The notes under the pieces: model-generated
What the model was told of the DNA's origin: nothing
The model's input: only the letters and a program-made list of their open reading frames with translations
Databases searched by the model: none
Shown here: piece after piece, positions 1-9,168 of the stretch
Numbering within the stretch: the first letter of the stretch is position 1
How the letters are laid out: each line of letters opens with the position of its first letter
Position numbers and translations under genes: made by a program
Source of the DNA: Chthonobacter rhizosphaerae
Lineage (GTDB): Bacteria > Pseudomonadota > Alphaproteobacteria > Rhizobiales > Pleomorphomonadaceae
Direction of reading: 5' to 3'
Length of the DNA stretch: 64,000 bases
Assembly: GCF_013839525.1 (NCBI RefSeq)
Contig: NZ_JACDIS010000010.1
Span: 62,001-126,000 of the forward strand

Positions 1-1643
1 TTGGCGTGGCTCACCTCGGCGGCGATGCAGTCCAGGATGGTCTTGCGCAGGGTGAGCGGGCTCATGGCCAGCTTGCGCAGCGCCTGGGGCTCCGCGTAGC
101 CGGTGATGAAGTTGAACACGCGCGCCACGTCCTGGGCGATCACCGGGTCGGCCGTGAAGTAGGACAGGTCCGTGTAGATGCGCGCCGTGATCGGGTGGTA
201 GTTGCCGGTGCCGAGGTGGCAATAGGTGACGAGGCCGGTCGACTCGCGTCGCACCACCAGGGACATCTTGGCGTGGGTCTTCAGCTCGATGAAACCGAAC
301 ACCACCTGCACGCCGGCGCGCTCCAGGTCGCGCGCCCAGCGGATGTTCGCCTCCTCGTCGAAGCGGGCCTTCAGTTCGACCAGCGCCGTGACCGACTTGC
401 CGGCCTCCGCCGCCTCGATCAGCGCCCGGACGATGGGGCTGTCCTTGGAGGTGCGGTAGAGGGTCTGCTTGATGGCGACCACCTCCGGATCCTGGGCCGC
501 CTGGCGCAGAAACTGCACCACCACGTCGAAGCTCTCGTACGGGTGGTGGATAACGAGGTCCTTCTGGCGGATCGCCGCGAAGCAGTCGCCGCCGTGGTCG
601 CGGATGCGCTCGGGAAAGCGGGGCGTGTAGGGCACGAACTTCAGGTCCGGCCGCTCCAGCCCGACGAGCTGGCTGAGTTCGTTGAGGGCGAGCGCCCCGT
701 CCATGAGGAAGAGCTCGTCCGGCGACGAGCCGAGCGCGCTGGCGACGAAATCGCGCAGCGACGCCGGCGTGGAACTCTCGAACTCCAGGCGGATCACCGA
801 TCCGCGGCGGCGGCGCTTCAGGGCAGTCTCGAACAGGCGGACGAGGTCCTCCGCCTCCTCCTCCACTTCCAAGTCGCTGTCGCGCAGGATGCGGAAGGCG
901 CCCTGCCCCTTCACCACGTAGCCCGGGAAGAGGCGGCCGATGAAGAGCGCCACCAGGTGCTCCATCATGATGAAGCGCGCGGCTCCGTCGCCCCGGTCCG
1001 GCAGGCGGACGAACCGGTCGATCTTGGCCGCCATGCGGATGAGCGCCGTCATGCGCTCGCCGTCGCGAACCCGCGCCAGGTCGAGCGCCAGGGTGAAGCC
1101 GAGGTTCGGGATGAACGGGAAGGGATGCGCCGGATCGACGGCGAGCGGGGTCAGCACCGGGAACACGGAGGAGAGGAAGTAGTCCTCGATCCAGGCGTGC
1201 TCGTCCTTGGTCAGTTCGTCCGCGTTGAGGATGACGATGCCGGCGTTGGCGATCTCGCCCCGCAGGCGAACCCAGCGGCGCTGCTGCGATTCGGCCAGCT
1301 TGGCGGCGGCGTCGGAGATCCGGGCCAGCTGCTCGTGAGGGGTCAGCCCGTCGTCGGAGAGCTCGCTCACGCCCTCCCGGATCTGGCCCTTCACGCCGGC
1401 GACGCGGACCATGAAGAACTCGTCGAGGTTGTTGGCCGAGATGGACAGGAAGCGCAGTCGCTCCAGGAGCGGGTGGGCGAGGTTGTCCGACTCCTCGAGG
1501 ACGCGCCGATTGAAGCCGAGCCAGGACAGTTCGCGGTTGATGAAGCGCGACGGGCTGCTGGCGAGGCTGTCCACGTCGGCCTGATCCACCTTCACCGGAT
1601 CGGCAATCGTGGCCACCTCCTCATGGACGTCGGTCATATCCAC
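1..1643 (-). CDS. ppk1: polyphosphate kinase 1 (partial, C-terminus beyond left edge)
   Basis: PPK1 reversibly builds polyphosphate from the gamma-phosphate of ATP. Reading leftward, the frame is open for about 547 codons and runs off the window; the family is usually about 690-740 residues, so the C-terminal part is missing. The N-terminal motif [19 protein letters not shown], the block [15 protein letters not shown] and the catalytic-histidine motif IELKTHAKM (near residue 456) are visible. Two in-frame starts compete: GTG at 1643 lies 8 bases from a GGAGGAG box and ATG at 1637 lies 14 from it, so GTG is preferred. It sits about 100 bases downstream of hdaA on the same strand, the usual order in Hyphomicrobiales. 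Confidence 0.96.
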   Translation of the reverse strand, partial: MDMTDVHEEVATIADPVKVDQADVDSLASSPSRFINRELSWLGFNRRVLEESDNLAHPLLERLRFLSISANNLDEFFMVRVAGVKGQIREGVSELSDDGLTPHEQLARISDAAAKLAESQQRRWVRLRGEIANAGIVILNADELTKDEHAWIEDYFLSSVFPVLTPLAVDPAHPFPFIPNLGFTLALDLARVRDGERMTALIRMAAKIDRFVRLPDRGDGAARFIMMEHLVALFIGRLFPGYVVKGQGAFRILRDSDLEVEEEAEDLVRLFETALKRRRRGSVIRLEFESSTPASLRDFVASALGSSPDELFLMDGALALNELSQLVGLERPDLKFVPYTPRFPERIRDHGGDCFAAIRQKDLVIHHPYESFDVVVQFLRQAAQDPEVVAIKQTLYRTSKDSPIVRALIEAAEAGKSVTALVELKARFDEEANIRWARDLERAGVQVVFGFIELKTHAKMSLVVRRESTGLVTYCHLGTGNYHPITARIYTDLSYFTADPVIAQDVARVFNFITGYAEPQALRKLAMSPLTLRKTILDCIAAEVSHA

Positions 1644-1744
1644 GGCGCGGTCTCCTCCCAAGGGCGTTTCCCGGACAGTATCTCCACTTTGTGACGGATC
1701 ATACGGGCGGCGCAGCGCCCCCGAAGCCCGCCGCGGCGAACGGA

Positions 1745-2440
1745 TCAGACGTCCGGGTCGTCCGCGCTGCCGGGGGCGAGCAGTTCCGCCGCCATGGCCT
1801 TGGTGATCCGCCGGCCGCGGGCGAGCGACTCCCGGTCGAGCGCATCGACGAGCGCGTTGGCGGCCGCGAAGGACCGGTCCATGCGCCGAAGCAGGAAGTC
1901 GATCAGGCCGGCGTCGAACTCCATCTGGCGGTCGGCGAACAGCTTCACCAGCACGCGGCGAAGAAGGTCGTCGTCCGGCGGGCCGAGGATGGCCGGCTGG
2001 GCGGCGCGCAGGCGCGACAGGAGGTCGGGCAGGCTGAGGCCCCAGTCGGTCGGCACCGAGTGGGCGGTGATCAGCACGGACGCGCCGCGGCCGCGCGCCG
2101 CGTTGAGGACGTGGAACAGCGCGGCTTCGTCCAGCGCCGGGTCGTCGGCGTCCTCCACCACCAGGGCGCCGCGCCCGACGAGCTTCGTCGGATCGTTGCC
2201 CGCCAGTTCGCTCGCCAGCACGATGGGCGCGTTGCTCTTCTCCGAGAAGGCGCGCGCCAGATGGCTCTTGCCCGAGCCGGAGGGTCCGATCAGCAGCACC
2301 ACGGAGGCCGGCCAGTCCGGCCAGGCGTCCACGAAGGCCGCCGCGTCCTCATTCGCCTCACCGACCAGGAAGTCGGCGCGGCCGAGGGCCGCTTCATGCG
2401 GGAGCGACAGCGGCAGTTGTTTCGGACGGTGATCGGTCAT
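1745..2440 (-). CDS. hdaA: HdaA-type DnaA-related ATPase (regulatory inactivation of DnaA)
   Basis: 231 residues, matching the short DnaA-like AAA+ proteins (HdaA/Hda) that, with the replication clamp, stimulate ATP hydrolysis by DnaA and limit re-initiation. The protein starts [19 protein letters not shown], close to the LPL clamp-binding type N-terminus expected for the family, followed by Walker [12 protein letters not shown] (about residues 50-60) and a Walker B-like ALVVEDAD. There is no C-terminal DNA-binding domain, which separates it from DnaA. The start ATG overlaps the stop of the upstream permease gene by 4 bases (ATGA), so the two are translationally coupled. The longer frame running on to 4387 is only a shadow of its neighbours. 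Confidence 0.9.
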   Translation of the reverse strand: MTDHRPKQLPLSLPHEAALGRADFLVGEANEDAAAFVDAWPDWPASVVLLIGPSGSGKSHLARAFSEKSNAPIVLASELAGNDPTKLVGRGALVVEDADDPALDEAALFHVLNAARGRGASVLITAHSVPTDWGLSLPDLLSRLRAAQPAILGPPDDDLLRRVLVKLFADRQMEFDAGLIDFLLRRMDRSFAAANALVDALDRESLARGRRITKAMAAELLAPGSADDPDV

Positions 2441-3564
2441 TCGCCTGCGGTGCCCTCCCTGGGCAGTTCGATGGTCGTGCCGGACACGGTCACGATCGGT
2501 GACGCGCGGCGCCCACGGTAAAGGGGGCTCGCCATATACTGTTCCAGCCCGAAGCGCATCAGCACGCTCACCGCCGTCGCCGCCGGGACGGCGATCAGCA
2601 TGCCGACGAAGCCGAACAGCGTGCCGAAGGCGAACAGGGCGAACATCAGCCACACCGGGTGCAGGCCGACGCTGCCGCCGACGAGCTTCGGCTGCAGGAT
2701 GTTGCCCTCGATGAACTGGCCGACGGCGAACACCGCCGCCACCACCAGCACCCAGGTCCAGTCGGGATAGAACTGGACGATGGCGACGCCGATGGCGATG
2801 CCGCCCCCGATGATGGAACCCACGTAGGGGATGAAGCTGATGATGCCGGCGAACATGCCGATCAGAAGGGCGAAGTTGAGGCCGGTGAGCGTGAGGCCGA
2901 CCGCGTAGAAGAGGCCGAGGAGCGTGGAGACGGCCACCTGCCCGCGCACGAAGTTGGAAACGCCCTGGTCCATCTCGCGGGCGAGCTGGCGGATGGTTTG
3001 CTGATGGTCGCGGGGAAGCCAGCCGTCCACGGTGGCGACCATGCGGTCCCAGTCGAGCAGCATGTAGAAGGCCACCACCGGCGTCACCACCAGGAGCGAG
3101 ACGACCGACAGCAGCGCCTGGCCGCCGTTCCAGATCGACGAGAAGATCCGCATGGTCCAGCCGGCGCCCTGGTTGACGATCTCGCCGAGCGAGCCCTTGA
3201 CCTCCTCCGGCGACAGGCGGAGGAGCTCGGTGATCCGCGCGCCGGCGGTCTCGTTCACGAAGCCCTGGAGACGGTTCATGTAGTCCGGCAGGCGGGCCAT
3301 GAAGCCGGCGAGCTGGTTGCCGAGCACCGGCACCACCACGATGAGGAGGAGGACCGCCAGCACCACGAACAGCACCAGCATCAGGATGGTCGCGATGAGG
3401 CGGGACAGGCCGAGCCGCTCGAGCCGGTCCGCCACCGGGTCGAGCAGGTAGGCGAGCGCCATCCCGGCGACGAAGGGCAGGAGCACGCCGGAGAACACAT
3501 AGAGGAACAGGCCGAACCCGACGGCGGCCAGAACCCAGAACAGGATGGTGGACCTCAGTGTCAC
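2437..3564 (-). CDS. AI-2E family transporter (PerM/UPF0118)
   Basis: 375-residue integral membrane protein of the AI-2E exporter/PerM family. Hydrophobic segments cluster at about residues 8-40, 58-85, 150-175 and several more between 210 and 330, separated by a soluble stretch (about 90-145), which is the family layout. The typical block ISFIPYVGSIIGGGIAIGVA and the following EGNILQPKLVGGSVGLHPVW are clear. Substrate is unknown; family members have been linked to autoinducer or sodium export and this one cannot be assigned. It overlaps hdaA by 4 bases and follows the phosphatidyltransferase gene by 15, so the three probably form one leftward transcript. The C-terminal 30 residues are polar and cytoplasmic by inference. 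Confidence 0.9.
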   Translation of the reverse strand: MTLRSTILFWVLAAVGFGLFLYVFSGVLLPFVAGMALAYLLDPVADRLERLGLSRLIATILMLVLFVVLAVLLLIVVVPVLGNQLAGFMARLPDYMNRLQGFVNETAGARITELLRLSPEEVKGSLGEIVNQGAGWTMRIFSSIWNGGQALLSVVSLLVVTPVVAFYMLLDWDRMVATVDGWLPRDHQQTIRQLAREMDQGVSNFVRGQVAVSTLLGLFYAVGLTLTGLNFALLIGMFAGIISFIPYVGSIIGGGIAIGVAIVQFYPDWTWVLVVAAVFAVGQFIEGNILQPKLVGGSVGLHPVWLMFALFAFGTLFGFVGMLIAVPAATAVSVLMRFGLEQYMASPLYRGRRASPIVTVSGTTIELPREGTAGE

Positions 3565-3579
3565 GCGGGCGGCTCCGGT

Positions 3580-4125
3580 TCAGGATCGGCTCGGCTCGGC
3601 CATGTGCCGGATCCAGCCGATGAGGTAGGCCGCGGCCGAGAGGACAGTCAAGGCGGCGACCGTCCAGATCATGATGTCCGTCAGCGTGTCGAGACGCCAG
3701 CGGAACGCCAGATCCGCGAGCGCCACGGAGGCGAACAGGATCTGCGCCGCCGTGTTGGCCTTGGAGACCAGGATGGGCTCGATGGCCAGGGGCCGGCCGA
3801 TCACCAGGGAGAAGACCACCGCCCCGACGATCAGCACGTCGCGGCTGACCACCAGGACGGCGAGCCAGTTCGGCACGTAGCCGGTGATCGCCAGCGTGAC
3901 GTAGATGCAGACGAGGAGCGCCTTGTCGGCGATCGGGTCCAGGTAGCGGCCGAGCTCGCTCGCCTGGCTCGGGAAGGTCCGGGCGATGGCGCCGTCGATG
4001 CCGTCCGACACGCCGGCCGCTACGAAGATCGCGAACGCCCAGCCGTAGGCGCCCTCCAGCAGAAGCAGAACGATGGCCGGCACGGCGATCAGACGGGCCA
4101 GGGTGATCAGGTTGGGCAGGGTCAC
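3580..4125 (-). CDS. CDP-alcohol phosphatidyltransferase family protein (PgsA-like)
   Basis: 181 residues from a GTG start. The CDP-alcohol phosphatidyltransferase signature is present as DGAIAR followed by [10 protein letters not shown], giving all the acidic metal-binding positions; the spacer between AR and G is nine residues, one longer than the usual seven or eight. Four or five hydrophobic helices follow. The family makes phospholipid head groups in the membrane; phosphatidylglycerophosphate synthase is the common annotation, but in related genomes the housekeeping pgsA usually lies near uvrC and moaDE, so this may be a second paralogue. A frame extends upstream to 4314, but homology begins at [12 protein letters not shown], so the GTG at 4125 is chosen. 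Its Shine-Dalgarno sequence is weak. Confidence 0.85.
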   Translation of the reverse strand: MTLPNLITLARLIAVPAIVLLLLEGAYGWAFAIFVAAGVSDGIDGAIARTFPSQASELGRYLDPIADKALLVCIYVTLAITGYVPNWLAVLVVSRDVLIVGAVVFSLVIGRPLAIEPILVSKANTAAQILFASVALADLAFRWRLDTLTDIMIWTVAALTVLSAAAYLIGWIRHMAEPSRS

Positions 4126-4355
4126 GACACGGCCGGTCCGTCCTCGGTTTCCGTCCTGTGGAATGTGGCCCGCCGACCGGGCGAAATGAAGGGGCCGATG
4201 GTCGTGATCGACGCCGGCTGCCGTGCCGGACCGGCGTCGGCCGGGGGAAGGTCGCCCGGCCTGCGGATTTCGGCTTGTCAAAGCGCCCGCTTTCCTGTTT
4301 GTCCCCGCATTCATCGGGTCCGCCGAGGCGGGCCGCCCAACGGGGAACCGCCACC

Positions 4356-5429
4356 ATGAGCAGCACCGATCGGCCGAACGGTCTCACCTACCGGGACGCG
4401 GGCGTCGACATCGATGCCGGCAACGCGCTCGTCGATCGCATCAAGCCGCTCGTGAAGGCCACGCGTCGGGTCGGGGCGGACGCCGACATCGGCGGGTTCG
4501 GCGGCCTCTTCGACCTCAAGGCCTGTGGCTTCAAGGACCCGGTCCTGGTGGCGGCCAACGACGGCGTCGGCACCAAGCTGCGGGTCGCCATCGAAGCCGA
4601 CCGCCACGACACCGTCGGCATCGACCTCGTCGCCATGTCGGTCAACGACCTGGTGGTCCAGGGCGCGGAGCCGTTGTTCTTCCTGGACTATTTCGCCACC
4701 GGCAAGCTTTCGGTGGACACTGCCGCCGCCGTCATCGCCGGCATCGCGGACGGATGTCGTCAGGCCGGCTGCGCGCTGATCGGCGGCGAGACGGCGGAAA
4801 TGCCGGGCATGTACGTGGACGGGGACTATGACCTCGCCGGCTTCGCCGTCGGGGCCGCGGAGCGCTCCGAAATCCTGCCGAAGCCTGACGTGGGAGCCGG
4901 CGACGTGCTCCTCGGCCTCGCCTCCTCGGGCGTTCATTCCAACGGCTATTCGCTCGTCCGCAAGGTGGTCGAGCGGGCCGGCCTCGGCTACGCGGACGCC
5001 GCGCCCTTCGCCGAGGGCGTCAGCCTCGGCGAGGCGCTGCTCACGCCGACGCGGATCTACGTGAAGCCCCTCCTCGCCGCCATCCGCGAGACGAAAGCCG
5101 TGAAGGCGCTCGCGCACATCACCGGCGGCGGTTTCGTGGACAACATCCCCCGGGTGCTGCCGCAAAAGACGTCGGCCGAGATCGATCTCTCCGCCGTTCC
5201 TGCCCTGCCGGTGTTCGGCTGGCTCGCCCGGACCGCCGGCATCGACCAGGCCGAGATGGTGCGCACTTTCAATTGCGGCGTCGGCATGATCGTGGTGGTG
5301 GCCGAGGCCGACGCCGAGCGGGTGTCGGCCGTCCTCTCCCGCGAGGGCGAGACCGTGGTGCGGCTCGGCCGGCTCGTCGCCGACGAGGAGGGTCCGCGCA
5401 CGCTCTTCAACGGCACCCTCGCCCTCTGA
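4356..5429 (+). CDS. purM: phosphoribosylformylglycinamidine cyclo-ligase
   Basis: PurM (AIR synthetase) closes the imidazole ring in step five of purine biosynthesis, ATP-dependent. 357 residues, normal for the family. The N-terminal [17 protein letters not shown], the conserved [17 protein letters not shown] and the glycine-rich [11 protein letters not shown] are all present, as is the C-terminal [13 protein letters not shown]. The start ATG at 4356 follows a GGGGAA box at a suitable distance; upstream in-frame codons to 4158 lack homology. purN starts 16 bases after the stop, so the pair is an operon, divergent from the phosphatidyltransferase-ppk1 set. Confidence 0.97.
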   Translation: MSSTDRPNGLTYRDAGVDIDAGNALVDRIKPLVKATRRVGADADIGGFGGLFDLKACGFKDPVLVAANDGVGTKLRVAIEADRHDTVGIDLVAMSVNDLVVQGAEPLFFLDYFATGKLSVDTAAAVIAGIADGCRQAGCALIGGETAEMPGMYVDGDYDLAGFAVGAAERSEILPKPDVGAGDVLLGLASSGVHSNGYSLVRKVVERAGLGYADAAPFAEGVSLGEALLTPTRIYVKPLLAAIRETKAVKALAHITGGGFVDNIPRVLPQKTSAEIDLSAVPALPVFGWLARTAGIDQAEMVRTFNCGVGMIVVVAEADAERVSAVLSREGETVVRLGRLVADEEGPRTLFNGTLAL

Positions 5430-5445
5430 CGCCGGACAGAGCCCG

Positions 5446-6150
5446 ATGACCGCAGCCTCCGCCGTGCCGAGCCGGGCCCAGCGCCGCCGCGTCGGCGTGC
5501 TCCTCTCCGGCCGCGGCTCCAACATGCGGACGCTCCACGCGGCGACGCTGTCGGCAGACTTCCCGGCGGAGATCGTCTGCATCGTCTCCAACAAGGCCGA
5601 CGCCGGCGGCCTCGCCTATGCGGCCGAGCAGGGCATCCCGGCGGTCGCCATCGATCACAGGGCCTTTTCGGACCGGGAGAGCTTCGACCGCGCCCTGGAC
5701 GCGGCGCTGCGAGAGCACGGGGTGGACCTGGTGGCGCTCGCGGGCTTCATGCGGATCTTCTCGCCCTGGTTCCCGGGCGCCTGGGACGGCCGGATGATCA
5801 ACATCCATCCGTCGCTGCTGCCCAACTACAAGGGGCTGCACACGCACGCGCGGGCGCTCGCCGACGGCGTTCGCATCGCCGGCTGCACGGTCCACTTCGT
5901 GACGGCGGAACTGGACGCCGGACCGATCATCGCCCAGGCGGCGGTGCCGGTGACCCCCGACGACACGCCCGACAGCCTCTCGGCGCGGGTGCTGACGGCG
6001 GAGCACGTGCTCTACCCGCACGCGCTCCGGCTGGTGGCGTCCGGGGCCGCGCGGCTCGTCGGCGGCCGGGTGGAGGTGGAGGCGACGGACCACGACGCGG
6101 CGGCCCCGCCGCTGGTCGTGCCGCCGCTCCGGGACAGCGTCAGGGCTTGA
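5446..6150 (+). CDS. purN: phosphoribosylglycinamide formyltransferase
   Basis: Transfers a formyl group from 10-formyl-tetrahydrofolate to GAR in purine synthesis. 234 residues, slightly longer than the usual 190-220 because of a short N-terminal lead and a C-terminal tail rich in Val/Pro/Ala. The nucleotide-binding start VGVLLSGRGSNMRTL, the central INIHPSLLPNYKGLHTHARA with the catalytic Asn-His pair, and the downstream ELDAGPIIAQ with the catalytic Asp are intact. It lies directly after purM. Its last 11 bases overlap the 3' end of a convergent small gene (6140-6448), so both transcripts meet tail to tail. Confidence 0.97.
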   Translation: MTAASAVPSRAQRRRVGVLLSGRGSNMRTLHAATLSADFPAEIVCIVSNKADAGGLAYAAEQGIPAVAIDHRAFSDRESFDRALDAALREHGVDLVALAGFMRIFSPWFPGAWDGRMINIHPSLLPNYKGLHTHARALADGVRIAGCTVHFVTAELDAGPIIAQAAVPVTPDDTPDSLSARVLTAEHVLYPHALRLVASGAARLVGGRVEVEATDHDAAAPPLVVPPLRDSVRA

Positions 6151-6448
6151 AGCAGGCGCCGATGCCGGCGGCGAGCGCCCGCTCCTGGTCGGGCGTCAGC
6201 CCGCCGGACCGGGGCTGCTCGAACTCCGCGCCCTCGAACGACTTCAACGCCGTCCGACTCGCGCAGCGGCAGCCGTCGATCATGGACGCGCGCTTGACGT
6301 CCTTCACGGAGAACTGCCGGTAGACGCATGTGTCGAGGAGCCGACGCTCGAGCGCCTCGCGGGTGATCGGAGCGGCCTCGGCTCCGGCCACCAGGGACGC
6401 GGTGAGGGTGGCGAAGCAGACAGCAGACGAAAGAAGCGACCGTTTCAT
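6140..6448 (-). CDS. small secreted cysteine-containing protein, function unknown
   Basis: 102 residues beginning MKRSLLSSAVCFATLTASL, a textbook signal peptide with probable cleavage after AEA near residue 26. The mature part is about 76 residues and holds four cysteines (DTCVYR, DGCRCAS, GACFKP), an even number suited to two disulfides in the periplasm. No family is recognised. The gene converges on purN with an 11-base overlap. Longer in-frame extension to 7105 runs through low-complexity arginine-rich sequence and is rejected. Coding is supported by the clean signal peptide and by absence of a better frame on the other strand. Confidence 0.7.
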   Translation of the reverse strand: MKRSLLSSAVCFATLTASLVAGAEAAPITREALERRLLDTCVYRQFSVKDVKRASMIDGCRCASRTALKSFEGAEFEQPRSGGLTPDQERALAAGIGACFKP

Positions 6449-6677
6449 CGTTCGAGACACTCGGATTCGGGATCGGGCGCGCCGCGCGCCCAGGCTGACG
6501 ATGACGACAGGCCGCGCCGAACGCAACGACCGCCGAGCCTCAGATCGCGCATGGCTGATCCACCGCGGCGCGCGGGACACGCCGGCGGCGTTTGACAGCG
6601 GGGACGAACTTCTGGCGTATGCAGCTTCCGCGGGATTCGGGTCCCGCCCGCGTTCTTCGCATGCATCGGACGTGACC

Positions 6678-7853
6678 ATGACCGCCGTTCCCGCAGACAC
6701 CCTGGACAGCACCCGCCGCCTCGGCATCGCCGCCGCGATCGGCGCGACCACGGCGGTCGGCACGTCGCTCGGTCTCGGCCTGCCGCTGCTGGCGATCGTG
6801 CTGGAGTCGCGCGGCATCTCGTCGTCGGCGATCGGCATCAACACGGCCATGGCCGGCGTGGCGGCGCTGGCGGTGACGCCCTTCGTGGCGCGGTTCGCCC
6901 GCGCGGTCGGCGCCGCGCAGCTCCTTCTCCTTGCGCTCCTCGTCGCGACGGCGGCCTTTCCGCTGTTCTTCCTGGCGTCGGACCTGTGGATGTGGTTCCC
7001 GCTCCGCTTCGTCTTCCACGGCGCGATCACCATGGCGTTCGTCCTGTCGGAGTTCTGGATCAACGCCCTGGCGCCGGACGGCAAGCGCGGCCTGATCCTC
7101 GGCATCTACGCGACCGTGCTGTCGCTCGGCTTCTCGGTCGGCCCGGCCGTGCTGGGGCTTGTCGGGACGGAGGGCTTCATGCCGTTCGCCCTCGGCACGA
7201 TGGTGCTCGGCCTGTCGGCGGTGCCGGTGCTCTTCGCCCTCAGGGCCAATCCGCCCATGGAGGAGAAGCCGCGCGGCAACTTCCTGCGCTATCTGACGCT
7301 CGTTCCGCTCGCCACCTTTGCGGGCTTCACGTTCGGGGCCACCGACAGCGGCATCCTGGGCTTCATCGCGCTCTACGGCCTCAGGCTCGGCTACGACACG
7401 GCCGACGCCGCCCTGATGGTGTCGGCGGTGGCGATCGGCAACGTGGTGTCGCAGATCCCGCTCGGGCTCCTCGCCGACCGGGTGGACCGGCGCAAGCTCC
7501 TCGCCGTGATCGCGGCGATCGCCACCGTCGGCATGGCGCTCCTGCCCACGGTGGCGGACGACAAGTGGCTGACGTTCGGGCTGCTGACCGTCTGGGGCGG
7601 CGTGGTCGCGGGCCTCTACACGGTCGGCCTCGTCCATCTCGGCGCCCGGCTGAAGGGCTCGGACCTCGCCGCCGCCAACGCGGGCTTCGTGTTCATGTAC
7701 GCCCTCGGCATGCTGGTCGGCCCGGCCCTGGTGGGCGCCGGCATGGACGCCTGGAACCCGCACGGGCTGGCGGTGGTGGAGGCGACGATCCTCGCCGCCT
7801 ACACGGCCCTTGCGGTCTGGCGCATCGCCACCACGTCGAACCGCAACGCCTGA
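6678..7853 (+). CDS. MFS transporter
   Basis: About 391 residues with twelve predicted membrane helices. The loop LLADRVDRRKLLAV is the MFS loop between helices 8 and 9 (D-R-x-D-R-R), and a long polar linker EEKPRGNF divides the two six-helix halves. It resembles the YcaD-type branch of the major facilitator superfamily, whose substrates are mostly unknown, so none is assigned. Start is uncertain: ATG at 6678 and GTG at 6672 are both in frame and neither has a strong ribosome-binding site; homology begins around RRLGIAAAIGA. It stands alone upstream of rpmG. Confidence 0.88.
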   Translation: MTAVPADTLDSTRRLGIAAAIGATTAVGTSLGLGLPLLAIVLESRGISSSAIGINTAMAGVAALAVTPFVARFARAVGAAQLLLLALLVATAAFPLFFLASDLWMWFPLRFVFHGAITMAFVLSEFWINALAPDGKRGLILGIYATVLSLGFSVGPAVLGLVGTEGFMPFALGTMVLGLSAVPVLFALRANPPMEEKPRGNFLRYLTLVPLATFAGFTFGATDSGILGFIALYGLRLGYDTADAALMVSAVAIGNVVSQIPLGLLADRVDRRKLLAVIAAIATVGMALLPTVADDKWLTFGLLTVWGGVVAGLYTVGLVHLGARLKGSDLAAANAGFVFMYALGMLVGPALVGAGMDAWNPHGLAVVEATILAAYTALAVWRIATTSNRNA

Positions 7854-7988
7854 CGGGGGTATCGGCCTTTGCTTTCTTGACATTCGGCCGGTTTCGACTA
7901 GGTTGCCGGCCGATCAGACACCGCCCACCGGCGGCGTCCGGCCGTGACGGCCGTCCCCATTTTCGCATGACACAAGGACCAGGGCGCC

Positions 7989-8156
7989 ATGGCCAAGGCG
8001 ACGACCATCAAGATCAAGCTCGTCTCGACCGCCGACACCGGCTACTTCTACGTGACGAAGAAGAACAGCCGTACGATGACCGAGAAGCTGACCATGAAGA
8101 AGTACGACCCGGTCGCCAAGAAGCACGTCGACTTCAAGGAAGCCAAGATCAAGTGA
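7989..8156 (+). CDS. rpmG: 50S ribosomal protein L33
   Basis: A 55-residue gene beginning [20 protein letters not shown] and ending EAKIK. This is L33 of the large ribosomal subunit, located near the E site. It is the cysteine-free form: there is no zinc-binding Cys pair, so it should be independent of zinc supply. It is basic and Lys-rich as expected, with the usual motif [16 protein letters not shown]. It is monocistronic, preceded by about 135 bases after the MFS gene and followed within 30 bases by a strong intrinsic terminator. Confidence 0.97.
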   Translation: MAKATTIKIKLVSTADTGYFYVTKKNSRTMTEKLTMKKYDPVAKKHVDFKEAKIK

Positions 8157-8182
8157 GGCGCTGACGCCCGCTCGGATCGAAG

Positions 8183-8206
8183 AAGCCGCCGCGAGGCGGC
8201 TTTTTT
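8183..8206 (+). terminator. intrinsic terminator of rpmG
   Basis: Perfect 8-bp stem AAGCCGCC / GGCGGCTT with a GCGA tetraloop, followed directly by a run of T. It starts 26 bases after the rpmG stop. Confidence 0.93.
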
Positions 8207-8383
8207 GTTGCCCGGTGCATCGACTGGGCAAGCACGCTTCCCGCGCAGATGCGAACTGGGGACGGTCCGGCGGATGCCGGTAATTCCGACCATTTCTGTT
8301 GCAATTCTTCCCTTCGTCAAAATACGATTCCGTGTCTGGGGCGCTCTGCAGCGAGTCGGGCGCTCCGTTCGCAGGGGGAAAGA

Positions 8384-8728
8384 ATGAACGCGAAGATCAG
8401 GACTGGCGCGGCCTTTGTCGCGGCCGCGCTGCTGTGCGCGGTCGGCTCGACGGCGCTCGCCGGCAGCTGGAAATTTACCATCGAGAATCGGTCGGACGCC
8501 GCGGTGACGGACTTCTTCACTCTTGAGAATGGCGAGTGGAGTTCGAACTGGCTCAGCGCCCGCATCAAGACCCGTGAGACGTTCGAACTCGATTTCGGCT
8601 ACGACACCGGACCGTGCACGATCCCGACCCGGATCAAGTTCTCGGACGGGACTTACTTCGACGAGGATGTCGACTACTGCTCGGTCTCCCATTTCGTCGT
8701 CTACAACGACCATGTGGCGCTCCGCTGA
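8384..8728 (+). CDS. small secreted protein, paralogue A of a tandem pair
   Basis: 114 residues: signal peptide MNAKIRTGAAFVAAALLCA with likely cleavage at TALAG, then a mature domain of about 88 residues rich in aromatic and acidic residues. Cysteines at 78 and 99 are probably joined in a disulfide. A GGGGGAAAGA ribosome-binding site precedes the ATG. The next gene (8800) encodes a clearly related protein sharing the pattern N-x-(S/T)-x-x-x-x-T-(D/E)-F-(F/Y)-T, a central Trp, Cys at 78 and a late Cys. Function unknown; extracytoplasmic location is inferred. Similar short proteins in databases sometimes carry a misleading argininosuccinate lyase label, which this sequence does not support. 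Confidence 0.82.
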   Translation: MNAKIRTGAAFVAAALLCAVGSTALAGSWKFTIENRSDAAVTDFFTLENGEWSSNWLSARIKTRETFELDFGYDTGPCTIPTRIKFSDGTYFDEDVDYCSVSHFVVYNDHVALR

Positions 8729-8799
8729 GCGGAACGGCGAGCATTAACACGGGCGCCCGCGGGGGCGGGAAATGCCTGGAACGGTTAAAGGGGGCTTCC

Positions 8800-9135
8800 A
8801 TGAGGCATGTCACGATAATCGCCGCCCTTGCGGGCGCGACATGGTTGGCTGCGTCTTCGGCAAAGGCCGAAGATCTCGTCTTCACGCTGATCAACGGTAC
8901 GAACTCCACCTTGACGGAGTTCTACACCTCTCCTAGCAACGTCGAGAATTGGGAGGAGGACGTCTTCGGAAAGAACGTCCTCGGACCGGGCGAGCAGGTC
9001 GAGATCACCATCGCGGACGGGCGCGACGTTTGCGACTACGACATGAAGTTCGTGTTCTCGGAGGATTCCGACCTGGACACGACGCTCGACACCCAGAACC
9101 TCTGTGAGCTCGGCAGCTACACGATCCACGAGTGA
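8800..9135 (+). CDS. small secreted protein, paralogue B of a tandem pair
   Basis: 111 residues beginning MRHVTIIAALAGATWLAA with a signal peptide cleaved near SAKAE. The mature part is strongly acidic (many Asp/Glu) and contains Cys 78 and Cys 102, matching the disulfide positions of the preceding paralogue. It shares FT(I/L)-x-N-x-(S/T), T(D/E)F(F/Y)T and FS(D/E)D with that protein. The genes are 71 bases apart and this one is followed by an intrinsic terminator, so they may form one transcript or be separately expressed. No known catalytic motif is visible, and function is unknown. Confidence 0.82.
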   Translation: MRHVTIIAALAGATWLAASSAKAEDLVFTLINGTNSTLTEFYTSPSNVENWEEDVFGKNVLGPGEQVEITIADGRDVCDYDMKFVFSEDSDLDTTLDTQNLCELGSYTIHE

Positions 9136-9140
9136 AAAAG

Positions 9141-9168
9141 AAAAGCCCCGCATGGCGTCGGGGCTTTT
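9141..9168 (+). terminator. intrinsic terminator after paralogue B
   Basis: 10-bp stem AAAAGCCCCG / CGGGGCTTTT with an 8-base loop, six bases after the stop codon. The A and T runs on both sides would let it work in either direction. Confidence 0.88.

Noticed and set aside
6-1694. Long plus-strand frame of 562 codons over the ppk1 gene
   Set aside because: It is the antisense shadow of ppk1; its translation is His/Arg/Glu-rich low complexity and lacks a ribosome-binding site, whereas the minus frame carries all PPK1 motifs.
2659-4359. 566-codon plus-strand frame over the AI-2E permease and phosphatidyltransferase genes
   Set aside because: Composition (Gln/His/Asp/Glu repeats) is typical of the antisense of hydrophobic genes in high-GC DNA; no domain is recognisable.
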